In this document: positions 25,226 through 33,839 of the stretch, piece after piece
Layout: every line of letters starts with the position of its first letter
How positions within the stretch are numbered: position 1 is the first letter of the stretch
Source: Lachnoanaerobaculum sp. OBRC5-5
GTDB lineage: Bacteria > Bacillota > Clostridia > Lachnospirales > Lachnospiraceae
NCBI RefSeq assembly: GCF_000296385.1
Contig: NZ_JH815185.1
Span: 1,196,684 to 1,260,683, forward strand
DNA length: 64,000 nt
Reading direction: 5' to 3'
Notes under the pieces: generated by a model
The model's input: the letters and a program-made list of their open reading frames with translations, nothing else
The model's database searches: none
Told to the model about the DNA's origin: nothing
Program-made: the position numbers and the translations under genes

Positions 25226-25441
25226 ATGAAAGCAAGCTACAAAAAATTGTGGAAACTGCTCGTCGATAAGGAAATGAGCAAAGGAGATCTACACAAAGCG
25301 TCCGGGCTGTCTTCTAGTACCATGACAAAACTCCGAAAGGGCGAGGACGTGTCAATGGAAGCTCTGAGAAAAATCTGCATTTGCCTTGGCTGCAATATTG
25401 GCGATATCGTGGAGTTTGTCCCTGACAACACACAGTCCTAA
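25226..25441 (+). CDS. Small XRE/Cro-type regulator
   Basis: 71 residues from ATG 25226 (MKASYKKLWKLLVDKEMSKG), with GAGGTGAAAG upstream. Almost entirely an HTH_26/Cro-C1 domain: MSKGDLHKASGLSSSTMTKLRKGEDVSMEALRKICICLGCNIGDIVE, the YozG-like single-domain type. It ends with DIVEFVPDN. It is placed between the relaxase and the cargo genes and may regulate the adjacent bile salt hydrolase unit; no dyad operator was seen. Confidence 0.85.
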   Translation: MKASYKKLWKLLVDKEMSKGDLHKASGLSSSTMTKLRKGEDVSMEALRKICICLGCNIGDIVEFVPDNTQS

Positions 25442-25520
25442 ATATGGGACAGGCACTATGCTATGATAGAGTAGGTAGATTGGAGCAAATGTGATAGATC
25501 AGACACACCCTTATATACTA

Positions 25521-25549
25521 TTGTTCAACAAAAAACTTATTGATATAGT
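25521..25549 (+). promoter_or_regulatory. Promoter of the bile salt hydrolase gene
   Basis: TTGTTC (25521-25526), 17-nt spacer, TATAGT (25544-25549), followed by GGAGG 8 bases before ATG 25577. Confidence 0.6.
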
Positions 25550-25576
25550 TCATATTATTTAGGAGGATAAACAATC

Positions 25577-26554
25577 ATGTGTACAGCAGCAACCTATAAG
25601 ACAAAAGATTTTTACTTTGGACGAACCCTCGATTATGAATTCTCTTACGGTGATCAGATAGTAATTGCACCACGTAACTATTCATTCCATTTCCGTCATG
25701 TTGGCGATATGAAAAATCATTATGCAATTATTGGAATGGCTCATGTTGCAGAGGATTATCCTTTATATTATGATGCGATGAATGAAAAAGGAGTGGCAAT
25801 GGCAGGTCTGAATTTTGTCGGAAATGCTGTTTATTCCGAGGTTCAACCAGATGTGGAAAATATTGCACAGTTTGAATTTATTCCATGGATTTTAAGTCAG
25901 TGTGCTTCTTTAGCAGAAGTTCGTAAGCTTCTTAATCGAATTAATATTGTTAATACTCCTTTCAGTGAGCAATTGCCATTAGCACAATTACATTGGATTA
26001 TCGCTGATGAAAATGAATCAATTACTGTAGAGTCTATGTCAGATGGTCTACATATTTACGATAATCCTGTAGGAGTGCTTACGAATAATCCGCCATTTCC
26101 ACAGCAGATGTTTCAATTAAATAATTATATGTATTTATCCCCAAAGCAACCCAAAAACACTTTTGGAGGAAATTTGGCTCTTAATGCATATAGTAGAGGT
26201 ATGGGAGGTTTAGGTCTTCCGGGAGATCTTTCATCTTCTTCTCGTTTTGTGCGTGTGGCTTTTACAAAGGTAAATGCAATTTCAGGTGAATCTGAGGAAG
26301 AAAGTGTTAGTCAGTTCTTTCACATTCTTGGATCTTTGGATCAGCAACGTGGATGTTGCGAAGTGACTGATGGAAAATATGAAATCACATTGTATACATC
26401 CTGTTGTAATGTTATTAAAGGTATCTATTATTATAATACTTATGAAAATCATCAGATCAGTGCGGTAGATATGCATGCAGAGGATCTGGAAAGTAATAAA
26501 TTGATTTGTTATCCAGTAATTCAAGGGGAACGAATCAATTATCAAAATAAATAG
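25577..26554 (+). CDS. bsh: Bile salt hydrolase (choloylglycine hydrolase)
   Basis: 325 residues, normal length. Ntn-hydrolase that cleaves taurine or glycine from conjugated bile acids. Cys2 becomes the N-terminal nucleophile after Met removal (MCTAATYK). Other active-site residues are visible at equivalent positions: Arg16 and Asp19 in FGRTLDYEFSYG, Asn79 in GLNFVGNAVY, Asn171 in LTNNPPFP, and Arg223 in SSSRFVRVAF. The loop LNAYSRGMGGLGLPGD contains SRG, a pattern associated with taurine preference in lactobacillar enzymes (inference). AT-rich compared with the ICE backbone, with its own promoter. It probably forms an operon with the cardiolipin synthase 45 bases downstream. Confidence 0.93.
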   Translation: MCTAATYKTKDFYFGRTLDYEFSYGDQIVIAPRNYSFHFRHVGDMKNHYAIIGMAHVAEDYPLYYDAMNEKGVAMAGLNFVGNAVYSEVQPDVENIAQFEFIPWILSQCASLAEVRKLLNRINIVNTPFSEQLPLAQLHWIIADENESITVESMSDGLHIYDNPVGVLTNNPPFPQQMFQLNNYMYLSPKQPKNTFGGNLALNAYSRGMGGLGLPGDLSSSSRFVRVAFTKVNAISGESEEESVSQFFHILGSLDQQRGCCEVTDGKYEITLYTSCCNVIKGIYYYNTYENHQISAVDMHAEDLESNKLICYPVIQGERINYQNK

Positions 26555-26599
26555 TATTTTGAATATAGAGCTGACGTAGAAAGAAGAGGTGGAATACAT

Positions 26600-28159
26600 A
26601 TGAAGCAAGATACCTTAGAAGGAAAAGCGAAAACAAAAAACGGAGTAAAACGATTGTGTTTTTCCATAATCTGCATTCTTCTAGAAGTAGTTTTTATTAT
26701 TACTATTGTAACACGCTTAAATGAATATGCAGAAATCATAAATCTATTTACAAGGATTTTAAGTGGAATTTTAGTTTTGGAATTGTATGCATCAGATAAG
26801 ACATCTTCCATGAAAATGCCTTGGGTTATATTAATTTTAATTTTCCCAATTATGGGTGTAGGCCTATATTTATTGATTGGTTTGAATGGCGGCACACATA
26901 AAATGCGTGAGCGATATGCAGAAATTGATAGCAAATTGTTACCAATGCTTCCGGACAGTCAGGAGTGTTTGAGCAGAATAAAAGAAACAATTCCGAAAGC
27001 AGGAAATATAGCAAGTTACATACAAAGAAATTCGCAGTATCCAATCTATCAGAATACGGATATTGTGTATTTTGATGAAGCAGTGAAAGGATTAGAGGCA
27101 CAGCTTAAGGATTTGGAGAAAGCACAGAAGTTTATCTTTATGGAATATCATGCGATAGAAGACGCTGAAGCATGGCATAAGATTCAAGATGTTCTGGAAG
27201 AGCGAGTAAAAGCAGGTGTGGAAGTTAGAGTATTCTACGATGATATGGGTTCTATAGGCTTTATTAACACAGATTTTGTGAAAAAGATGGAGACAATAGG
27301 AATTCATTGCCGTGTATTCAATCCGTTTATGCCAGGCTTAAATCTGTTTTTGAACAATCGTGATCACAGAAAAATAACAGTAATTGATGGAAAAGTTGGA
27401 TTTACAGGTGGATATAATCTTGCAAATGAATACTTTAATTATACGCATCCGTATGGGCAGTGGAAAGATACCGGTATTCGTTTAGAAGGAGATGCTGTTC
27501 AGTCGCTTACAGTGACATTTTTAGAAATGTGGAATGCTGTTAGTGAAAAAGCTACGAATGATACTGATTTTAGTAAATACATTATTCATTACGATTATAA
27601 AGCACAGCAAACAGGTTTTGTTCAGCCTTATGCAGACAGTCCTATGGATAATGAGCAAGTAGGAGAAGAAGTTTATATCAGTATGATAAATAAAGCTGAA
27701 AAATATTGTTGGTTTATGACTCCATATCTAATCATAACAGATGAAATGACGCATGCGTTATGTCTGGCTGCTAAGCGAGGGGTAGACGTAAGAATTATCA
27801 CACCTGGTATCCCTGATAAAAAATTCATTTATAATATAACTCGTTCTTTTTATCATGGATTAGTTAAACATGGTGTTCGTGTTTATGAGTGGACTCCTGG
27901 CTTCTGTCATGCAAAAATGAGTGTGGCAGATGACTGTATGGCAACTTGTGGAACAATTAATCTGGATTATCGAAGTTTATATCACCATTTTGAAAACGGC
28001 TGTTTTATGGCAGATTGTCAGGCAGTTGTGGAAATAAAAAATGATCTGATAAGAACGATGGGAGAATGTCGTGATGTGACAGACCAATATCAAACCGGAC
28101 GAAGTGCATATTTGCGACTGGGACAATTATTTATGAGATTATTTGCTGGATTGCTATAA
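26600..28159 (+). CDS. cls: Cardiolipin synthase
   Basis: 519 residues. Joins two phosphatidylglycerols to cardiolipin. N-terminal membrane segments (LCFSIICILLEVVFIITIV at ~17-35; MPWVILILIFPIMGVGLYLLIG at ~73-94), then two phospholipase D domains with HKD motifs: HRKITVIDGKVGFTGG (His ~255) and HAKMSVADDCMATCGTINLD (His ~437). ATG 26600 has AGAGGTGG upstream. AT-rich like bsh and very likely cotranscribed. The pair suggests a bile-tolerance cargo: deconjugation plus membrane remodelling. Confidence 0.93.
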   Translation: MKQDTLEGKAKTKNGVKRLCFSIICILLEVVFIITIVTRLNEYAEIINLFTRILSGILVLELYASDKTSSMKMPWVILILIFPIMGVGLYLLIGLNGGTHKMRERYAEIDSKLLPMLPDSQECLSRIKETIPKAGNIASYIQRNSQYPIYQNTDIVYFDEAVKGLEAQLKDLEKAQKFIFMEYHAIEDAEAWHKIQDVLEERVKAGVEVRVFYDDMGSIGFINTDFVKKMETIGIHCRVFNPFMPGLNLFLNNRDHRKITVIDGKVGFTGGYNLANEYFNYTHPYGQWKDTGIRLEGDAVQSLTVTFLEMWNAVSEKATNDTDFSKYIIHYDYKAQQTGFVQPYADSPMDNEQVGEEVYISMINKAEKYCWFMTPYLIITDEMTHALCLAAKRGVDVRIITPGIPDKKFIYNITRSFYHGLVKHGVRVYEWTPGFCHAKMSVADDCMATCGTINLDYRSLYHHFENGCFMADCQAVVEIKNDLIRTMGECRDVTDQYQTGRSAYLRLGQLFMRLFAGLL

Positions 28160-28171
28160 GAATCTGATGAA

Positions 28172-28229
28172 ACGACCTTTCAAAAAACAGTTGATTTAGA
28201 AGTTAACTGTTTTTGAAAGGCCGTTTTTG
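28172..28229 (+). terminator. Terminator of the bsh-cls unit
   Basis: Long stem ACGACCTTTCAAAAAACAGTT / AACTGTTTTTGAAAGGCCGT around a ~12-nt loop, followed by TTTTT. Confidence 0.85.
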
Positions 28230-28357
28230 CTATATCTAACAGTCTGTTGTACAAAGAAGATTTTGCATGGATGAAAAAAACAAACCTTGTTGAGGTTAAA
28301 TTGAGATTGACTTTGTATTGTATAAGTATGAATTAAAAAGGAATCAGGTGATGTACA

Positions 28358-28537
28358 ATGAAAAAGTATAAAATATGTAAAATCCTTCTTGTTATACTGG
28401 CAATTTTTTTATGTGTGGCTTTTTATGAATTGCTCGGAATCTGCGTTGCATATAAAAAGCAGCCGGATGTGTCCAATACAACCAAAAAAGAAACACAAAA
28501 TGATTCGTGGAACGAACGCAGCGAGAATGGACAATAG
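28358..28537 (+). CDS. Small single-pass membrane protein
   Basis: 59 residues: basic start MKKYKICK, one membrane helix ILLVILAIFLCVAFYELLGI (residues ~9-28), then a short polar tail CVAYKKQPDVSNTTKKETQN ending NGQ. AGGAATCAGGTG upstream acts as ribosome site. AT-rich, belonging with the bsh-cls island. Not recognised; a small membrane-associated or peptide factor by appearance. Confidence 0.55.
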   Translation: MKKYKICKILLVILAIFLCVAFYELLGICVAYKKQPDVSNTTKKETQNDSWNERSENGQ

Positions 28538-28936
28538 ATTTTATTTTGGATTCAATACATCGGAGGAACGGAAAAAGCGCAGAAAAGCAGAGCTGTACTC
28601 CATGAGTGAGCAAGTCAGCACCTTCTTTTGGGATGAAGCCCCGCAGCATGGATTGGAAATGCGTGAGGGGCAGCAGGATATGTCTTTTGAGATTGTGGAC
28701 GCCCTCATAAACGATCTGCATTTTGCGATTGAAGCTGGCGTGGGCATTGGCAAGTCCTTTGGCTATCTTGGGCAAGGTTTTTCAACGAGATCGGGATTTC
28801 TGCAAAGCTGATGAATCATCCGCTGACCAAGCTCTGTGAAAAGCTGTTCGACGAACACCGTCTGATGGACTTTCATCGCTGCGTCTTGGATGTGGACTAT
28901 CGAAAGCAGCTCCTAAATGAACTGGCTCATAACTAA
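28527..28936 (+). pseudogene. Decayed helicase-like (DinG-type) gene
   Basis: The first ~95 codons (from ATG 28527) resemble the start of a DinG-type helicase: REGQQDMSFEIVDALIND followed by AIEAGVGIGKSFGYL, a P-loop where GTGKS would be expected (GVGIGKS). The frame ends at 28,811. A shifted frame then continues with NEIGISAKLMNHPLTKLC ... LNELAHN to a stop at 28,936. The two pieces look like the head and tail of a longer gene joined by an internal deletion and frameshift. Confidence 0.5.
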
Positions 28937-28946
28937 CACACGGAAA

Positions 28947-28989
28947 AACGCCCCCGACACTGTGCCAGACGCACAGTGCCGGGGGCGTT
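28947..28989. terminator. Strong GC-rich hairpin
   Basis: AACGCCCCCG(A)CACTGTGC / GCACAGTGCCGGGGGCGTT around CAGAC. It lies after the decayed gene (plus) and 220 bases past the SLOG gene (minus); short T-runs are on both sides, so it may work in both directions. 28,990-29,212 shows no gene. Confidence 0.7.
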
Positions 28990-29212
28990 CCCGTTTCCAG
29001 CGATTTATTTTTCCCTCGGCAAGGTACTGTTCATAAGGTGACACTTTCCGTTTTGCGAAGCCGTGAAAATTCGATGTGTTCCGTGGAGATGTTCACTGGG
29101 CAGCATACGCTGTACACGTTTCCAATAATCACTGAACGGTGCAATGTGTATTCGCTATCGGGAAATACTTCACGGTTTTCACAACGCTTGATTTAGAAGG
29201 GGGATTTTTGCC

Positions 29213-29788
29213 TTATTCCTGCGTGACTTCAAGGGAAGCCGGATTGATGACGATGATGGACTTGCTCATTTTGTGGGCATACCTCACGGTATTTCCGGTT
29301 CCGCTGGGGCATCCATTCCATACTGCGAGAATATAATCGGCATGATCTACCATGTACCGATTTCTCTTGTCCATGCAGTCCGGCGTGTACTCCCGTTGCA
29401 GCATGGTCTCCTTGTCACACTTTGCCGCGATATTGTAATACCGTTCCCGTGAAGCCACAGACCATTTGATCGCTTGTGTCTCACAAGGGATTGCGCTTTC
29501 CAGAGTAATGTGAGGGTATTTTGATTTCAAATCGAGTACAATTTCCGCAGCATACATATCGACGCCAAGAGCCATGCCGGTAATAAAATGCGTGACGCCC
29601 TTGTCCTCGATGAGTGCTACAATCTGATCCCGCATAACAGACTTCAAAGAAGCACAACGCTTATCAGATTCATCAAAGCCGAACGGAAGACTCTGCGGTC
29701 TGTGACCGGTAAACGCACAAGTCTTGCCTTGAACGGATTGCTTTGCAGCTTTTTGAGCAGACTTTCTAAACTCAATAATGCGCAACAT
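29213..29788 (-). CDS. SLOG/DUF1273 family protein
   Basis: 191 residues. Rossmann-like SLOG nucleotide-binding fold: TCAFTGHRPQSLPFGFDE at ~23-40, ITGMALGVDMYAAEIVLDL, and the second acidic loop DYILAVWNGCPSGTGNTVRYA, with conserved Gly-rich turns. YpsA-type proteins of this group occur in stress, phage defence and ICEs; the ligand is unknown (ADP-ribose-like is proposed for the superfamily). ATG 29788 follows AAGGGG. It is divergent from an XRE gene with a shared palindromic operator. Confidence 0.85.
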   Translation of the reverse strand: MLRIIEFRKSAQKAAKQSVQGKTCAFTGHRPQSLPFGFDESDKRCASLKSVMRDQIVALIEDKGVTHFITGMALGVDMYAAEIVLDLKSKYPHITLESAIPCETQAIKWSVASRERYYNIAAKCDKETMLQREYTPDCMDKRNRYMVDHADYILAVWNGCPSGTGNTVRYAHKMSKSIIVINPASLEVTQE

Positions 29789-29857
29789 GACACCCCTTCT
29801 TTCACTCTTTTGGTAGGTAACTCCATTCTATCACCCTCATCACGGACAGTCAACGCA

Positions 29858-29882
29858 TTGTCGTTAGTAAAATCAACGACAA
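29858..29882. promoter_or_regulatory. Palindromic operator between SLOG and XRE genes
   Basis: TTGTCGTT-(9 nt)-AACGACAA, perfect 8-bp arms, in the 150-base divergent gap. Probably the binding site of the XRE protein encoded at 29,940. Confidence 0.65.
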
Positions 29883-29939
29883 CGTACCGTGGATAATGAC
29901 ACCGCCGTTAGGTACACTAAATGCAAAGGTGGTGAGGCT

Positions 29940-30269
29940 ATGCGAGAGAAGAAGGACATCAATATTGAAATCGGCGGCAATATTCAAGTGGCAAGAGAAC
30001 AGGCGGGCTATACGCAGGATACGCTCTCAGAAATGCTTGGCATGACGCCGAATCACCTGAGTGCTATTGAGCGTGGTGCTTCCGGTATCTCTCTTGAAGC
30101 CTTGCAGCGCCTTTGCCGTTTGCTCGGCGTCAGTGCGGACCGAATTATCTTTGGGACTGACGAGCCAGAAGTGGAAGCCCTTGCGCTTGCCAGACGTATT
30201 TCGGATATAAAGCCGGAATACCGGCAACAGGTTCAAGAGCTGCTGTCCGCTATTTTGAATATGCCATAA
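29940..30269 (+). CDS. XRE-family regulator
   Basis: 109 residues from ATG 29940 (MREKKDINIEIGGNIQ), with AGGTGGTGAGG upstream; the frame extends 17 codons further back without support. HTH_3 at ~13-70: REQAGYTQDTLSEMLGMTPNHLSAIERG, SLEALQRLCRLLGVSADRIIFG. The C-terminus is helical. Likely autoregulatory and controlling the divergent SLOG gene through the palindrome at 29,858-29,882. Ends at a bidirectional terminator. Confidence 0.87.
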   Translation: MREKKDINIEIGGNIQVAREQAGYTQDTLSEMLGMTPNHLSAIERGASGISLEALQRLCRLLGVSADRIIFGTDEPEVEALALARRISDIKPEYRQQVQELLSAILNMP

Positions 30270-30272
30270 AAA

Positions 30273-30317
30273 AAGAGCCTCTGCCGACACCCGAAACGGG
30301 CATCGACAGAGGCTCTT
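30273..30317. terminator. Bidirectional terminator
   Basis: AAGAGCCTCTG / CAGAGGCTCTT, 11 bp, with an inner CCCG-aaa-CGGG stem. A-rich on the left side. It ends the XRE gene and faces the end of the transfer operon. Confidence 0.8.
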
Positions 30318-30630
30318 GATTCGTTTTCCGGGCATTCAAACAAGTGCCGAAATCGACACTTATTTCCGCGCTAAAGAAGAAACTGCGCAGGGAGTACAAT
30401 CACTTAGGCTGGTCAATTTGTGTCGCTCTGAGGCTTGCAATCACAGGCTTTTTCGACCCCTAACTGTCTACACCTCGATGCCTTGCGGGAGAAGTGCGGA
30501 CAGGCGATGAGATCCGCACGGAAACTCTGCTTGCAGCTATGGACGCAGCGGACGCAGAAGCGGTTATACTTCCGGCGTCCGCTGTCCCCGATGAAGAACG
30601 ACCACTCCTGCCGCCACTTCTGACTTCTGC
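30318..30630. other. Gap without a supported gene
   Basis: Only short open stretches. One reads ALKKKLRREYNHLGWSICVA then LRLAITGFFDP and stops, and another reads LLAAMDAADAEAVILPA; both look like gene debris. The element carries no cargo gene here. Confidence 0.4.
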
Positions 30631-32403
30631 TCACAGCTCAATCTCTCCTTTGTGTTTTTTGGGAGGGCAGCATTCCTTCTGCTTTTCAGCCTTTGCGGAC
30701 TTGAGTCTGTCCATGATGGAGGACTTTTCGCCGGTTTCGGGGGCTTTGACATCAAGGGTCTTGTCTTCCTTCGGACCGTTGTTGATGATCCCATCAATCA
30801 TGCCGTAGTCATCCTCCATCGACATCTCCGCTGCCTTGAGATAGTTTTCCTTCTCAAGAGCTGCCATCCAGCTCTCTTTGCTGATACCGAGCATTCCGCC
30901 CTTTGCCGCATGATCGGCAATCTCCTTGGCATCCACGCACAAGCCCTCGGTGTTATCGGAATAGAGGCGGTAAACCTCGCAGCCCTTCTCCAAAGCCTTC
31001 TCAGCCGCCTCCTGACCGACGGGAAGAACGCCAGCCCATGCGTAGCCGTAGTCCTTCATATCCTGAACGGAGAGCGCGGAATCGGGCATTTCCGGCACTT
31101 CCTTGACCTCAAGGTCGAGAAGGCGGAGCGTGTCATCGTCGAAGCCGTTGTAGACATCATCAAGGACGAGCTTGCCGCGCTCATCGACGATGATGCAAGC
31201 CGCCTCATCGCCGTAGGCGTCATGCTCCATCAGGTAAAAGCTGTGACCGCCGACCTCGTGCTGGTCAATGGTGTGCCACGTCCCGATGTGACCAGCAACC
31301 GTCAGACCGGAGGTATCGGCGTTCATCTCAAAGTCCTTCTGCTCAATGCTCTCCTGCTTCTGCTGTTCCTTCGAGATCATGGGGATCGCAACAATCTTAT
31401 CGCCCAGCTTTGCAAACTGCTCAGGGACTTTGAAATGGTCAGAGAACTTCTGCATCTGCTCTACGGTCAGAGAACCGAAGCTGTCATCCGTCAAGCCAAC
31501 TACCATGAATGTTCCGGCAACAACGTCGTAGATGTCACCGTCCTCATCACGCAGAGCGCGGTTCAGGGGCAGACCTTCCAGCTTGCCTTCCTCATTACAG
31601 ACTAAGGCAACCGGGTCTTCGTAGGGGTAAATCGCCTCGATGCAGCCGCCGACCTCATGCTGCAAGGACTCCAGACCGGAGTCAATCTCCTTCACATAAG
31701 GCTCCTTACCCGGCTCAACGATGAGAACGGCAATGGTGCTGTCACGCTCGGCGGCTTCCCCTGAGCCGGTGATCCGGTATTCGTCGGGAATATCATCAAG
31801 CTCCCCGTCAAACTGCCTGTCCCACCTCTCGCTTGCAACGCGGACATAGCCCTCATCGGTGAAACGTCCCTGCTCATCCATCGCAATGTCGCGCCCATAG
31901 CGTTCATAGTCGATGTAATTTGCCAGAGGTCCGAGATCCTTTTCAGAGTAGATACCGGCTTCGTGGGCGTAATAGTAGCCGAGATCGGATTCGTCGTTGA
32001 TACCGGGCATGATGTCGTAGCAGTCCAGATTGAACGTCAGGTTGATGAGATCGTCGATGTCGCTGACCTCATCGCAGCCAGCCTCCATAATAGCAACGAG
32101 CTTTTCCTGATCGCTCAGGGAAAGCTCGTCAATCAAAGCGGCAAGGTAGTTGAGCTTATCAAGGCTCTCGTACTCGCCAAGCATCTTCTGAACGCCATAG
32201 ATCGGGCATTCGTAGTCGGTGATAAACCACTCTTCGTAGGGCTGACCGAACTCATCCTGCTTGCCGATCCCGATGCGCTCAAAGACCTTCTGCATCTCTT
32301 CTTCGGTGGTGGGGAGCTTCACCCACTCACCGACCAGCATACCCTCGTTGTACTTGCCGAGGTTTGTGACGAAGGCTTCAAAATTACCGTCTAATACGGG
32401 CAT
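30631..32403 (-). CDS. ArdA antirestriction fusion (ArdA + DUF3846 + YodL-like + tail)
   Basis: 590 residues from ATG 32403 (MPVLDGNFEAFVTNLGKYNE), 6 bases after AAAGGAGG. Residues ~5-165 are ArdA, the DNA mimic that blocks type I restriction (very acidic; LVGEWVKLPTTEEEMQKVF, ECPIYGVQKMLGEY, ANYIDYERYGRDIA). About 215-320 is DUF3846-like (IAVLIVEPGKEPYVKEID ... DVVAGTFMVVGL). About 365-440 is YodL-like (GTWHTIDQHEVGGHSFYLME). The C-terminus has SSIMDRLKSAKAEKQKE and ends KHKGEIEL, the tail shared with four other ICE proteins. Last gene of the transfer operon. Confidence 0.85.
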   Translation of the reverse strand: MPVLDGNFEAFVTNLGKYNEGMLVGEWVKLPTTEEEMQKVFERIGIGKQDEFGQPYEEWFITDYECPIYGVQKMLGEYESLDKLNYLAALIDELSLSDQEKLVAIMEAGCDEVSDIDDLINLTFNLDCYDIMPGINDESDLGYYYAHEAGIYSEKDLGPLANYIDYERYGRDIAMDEQGRFTDEGYVRVASERWDRQFDGELDDIPDEYRITGSGEAAERDSTIAVLIVEPGKEPYVKEIDSGLESLQHEVGGCIEAIYPYEDPVALVCNEEGKLEGLPLNRALRDEDGDIYDVVAGTFMVVGLTDDSFGSLTVEQMQKFSDHFKVPEQFAKLGDKIVAIPMISKEQQKQESIEQKDFEMNADTSGLTVAGHIGTWHTIDQHEVGGHSFYLMEHDAYGDEAACIIVDERGKLVLDDVYNGFDDDTLRLLDLEVKEVPEMPDSALSVQDMKDYGYAWAGVLPVGQEAAEKALEKGCEVYRLYSDNTEGLCVDAKEIADHAAKGGMLGISKESWMAALEKENYLKAAEMSMEDDYGMIDGIINNGPKEDKTLDVKAPETGEKSSIMDRLKSAKAEKQKECCPPKKHKGEIEL

Positions 32404-32416
32404 AGGCATCCTCCTT

Positions 32417-32632
32417 TCAGTCATCCACCATGCCGTCCGGCATGACATACAGTTCCTCAAACTCCGTGTCCGTCATGGCTTCGAGCTTCCGGATGGTCTT
32501 ATACATCAGCTCTGCGATCTCGCCGTCCATGTCGTTCAGGGTGACGCCCTTCATATCGTCGATCAGCCGCTTCCGGCTGGACGTATTGAAGCAGCACATC
32601 AGGTTGATTTCTTCCACGGTAAAATTCTTCAT
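32417..32632 (-). CDS. Transposon-transfer assisting (TTRAP-like) protein
   Basis: 71 residues, acidic and helical: MKNFTVEEINLMCCFNTSSR, RLIDDMKGVTLNDMDGEIAEL, then AELMYKTIRKLEAMTDTEFEEL. Length and pattern match the small TTRAP-type proteins found between conjugation genes in Bacteroides and Firmicute elements. It sits between the ArdA fusion and the MutS-I-like gene, both within about 15 bases. Exact role unknown. Confidence 0.7.
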   Translation of the reverse strand: MKNFTVEEINLMCCFNTSSRKRLIDDMKGVTLNDMDGEIAELMYKTIRKLEAMTDTEFEELYVMPDGMVDD

Positions 32633-32633
32633 A

Positions 32634-33827
32634 TCAGAGTTCCATATCCTTTCCTTTGTTTTTCTGCGGCTTCGGTGTGTGGGACAGCTGGGCTTTCTGC
32701 GCGGATTTCAGCTTGTCACGGATGGATTCACGGGCAGCGGGTTTCTTGGAGATGGTGTCGTAGATAGCAGTTCCGGCATCCTCCACATAGGAGCGGACAT
32801 ACTGGATGCTCTCAGAAAAGCGGATGGGGCGGTTCTTGTCCTCAATGTTGGTCAGCCGGACCTCATCAGCGGCAAAATCAACCGCGTCGATTCTGCACCT
32901 GATTCCGTCCACATTCAGTGTCGCGCCGACAGGAATGTAATCTGCGGCTTTGAGTTCCTTGAAGGTCTCGCCGTCCTTGCTGAGAAAGACATCCGCGCCG
33001 GACTGCCAGAGCTTCTTTGATGCAGCTACCCACGCAGCTTCACGGAAGCCAGTCACCGGCATGGATGGCTTGCCGCGCACCTTCTTTTCAAGGAGTTTTG
33101 TGCCGAGAAGTGGCGCGGCTTTCTTTGCGTCCTTGCCGTACAGCTCAAAATAGCCGTTCTGAGCAAAGCAGACCAGCGCGTCCGGATGAGCCTTTTTGAC
33201 TGCCTCATATTTGCGGAGTTCTGCAACGGGCAGAGGTGAAAGCGCCTCTGTCCTTTCTGCCTCCGGCAGTCTGTCGCGGTGGCTTTTCTGTTTGGTCAAC
33301 ACTTCTGCCAGAGCCTCAGCATCCTTCGGGAGCGTCCGGTGGGCTTGTACGCCGCCATGCTCACTAACCAAAGCCATTGCCTCATCGAAGCTGCTGCGGC
33401 AGGGGGCTTCCAGTACAAAGCCGTCTGCGAAGGTCAGCCGGTCATGGTCCGGCGCAACCGAGTTCTGCGCCACATTTGCCGCCTGTTCCCGGTAGTTGAT
33501 CTCAAAGACATCCCCGAACACCTTGCCGCGCTTAACGGCTTTCGGGACAATGACGCGGGCAACGCACTCATCGTAGGTCTGTTCCGCATAGAAACGGAAG
33601 GTGTTGTGATCCCGCGTTCCCTGAATGAAGACCTGATTTTCGTTGAGGCAGTGCGTCCCATGCGGACGGCAGAACCACATCAGCGTCCTGTCTTCGGGAT
33701 TCTGGCTTTTGGCGGCGCGGCGGATGATGCGCTTGTCGATGTCGAAGTCTTCCTTGTAGCTGTCTACATGACTGTCCACGAGCTTCTGCAGCTCCGCAAC
33801 GATGTCAACATCTGTGTATTTCTTCAT
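32634..33827 (-). CDS. ICE protein with MutS domain I-like segment and shared tail
   Basis: 397 residues. The N-terminal half is unassigned (RTLMWFCRPHGTHCLNENQVF). Around residues 205-262 is a MutS-I-like block (YEAVKKAHPDALVCFAQNGY, FELYGKDAKKAAPLLGTKLL), resembling the mismatch-sensing Phe-x-Glu neighbourhood of MutS (here GYFELYG). Then comes a small beta domain (VGATLNVDGIRCRIDAVDF). The C-terminus RESIRDKLKSAQKAQ then NKGKDMEL is the shared tail. ATG 33827 follows AGGAG. Probably DNA-binding; large ICE-associated family without known function. Confidence 0.7.
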   Translation of the reverse strand: MKKYTDVDIVAELQKLVDSHVDSYKEDFDIDKRIIRRAAKSQNPEDRTLMWFCRPHGTHCLNENQVFIQGTRDHNTFRFYAEQTYDECVARVIVPKAVKRGKVFGDVFEINYREQAANVAQNSVAPDHDRLTFADGFVLEAPCRSSFDEAMALVSEHGGVQAHRTLPKDAEALAEVLTKQKSHRDRLPEAERTEALSPLPVAELRKYEAVKKAHPDALVCFAQNGYFELYGKDAKKAAPLLGTKLLEKKVRGKPSMPVTGFREAAWVAASKKLWQSGADVFLSKDGETFKELKAADYIPVGATLNVDGIRCRIDAVDFAADEVRLTNIEDKNRPIRFSESIQYVRSYVEDAGTAIYDTISKKPAARESIRDKLKSAQKAQLSHTPKPQKNKGKDMEL

Positions 33828-33839
33828 GCTTCTCCTTTC

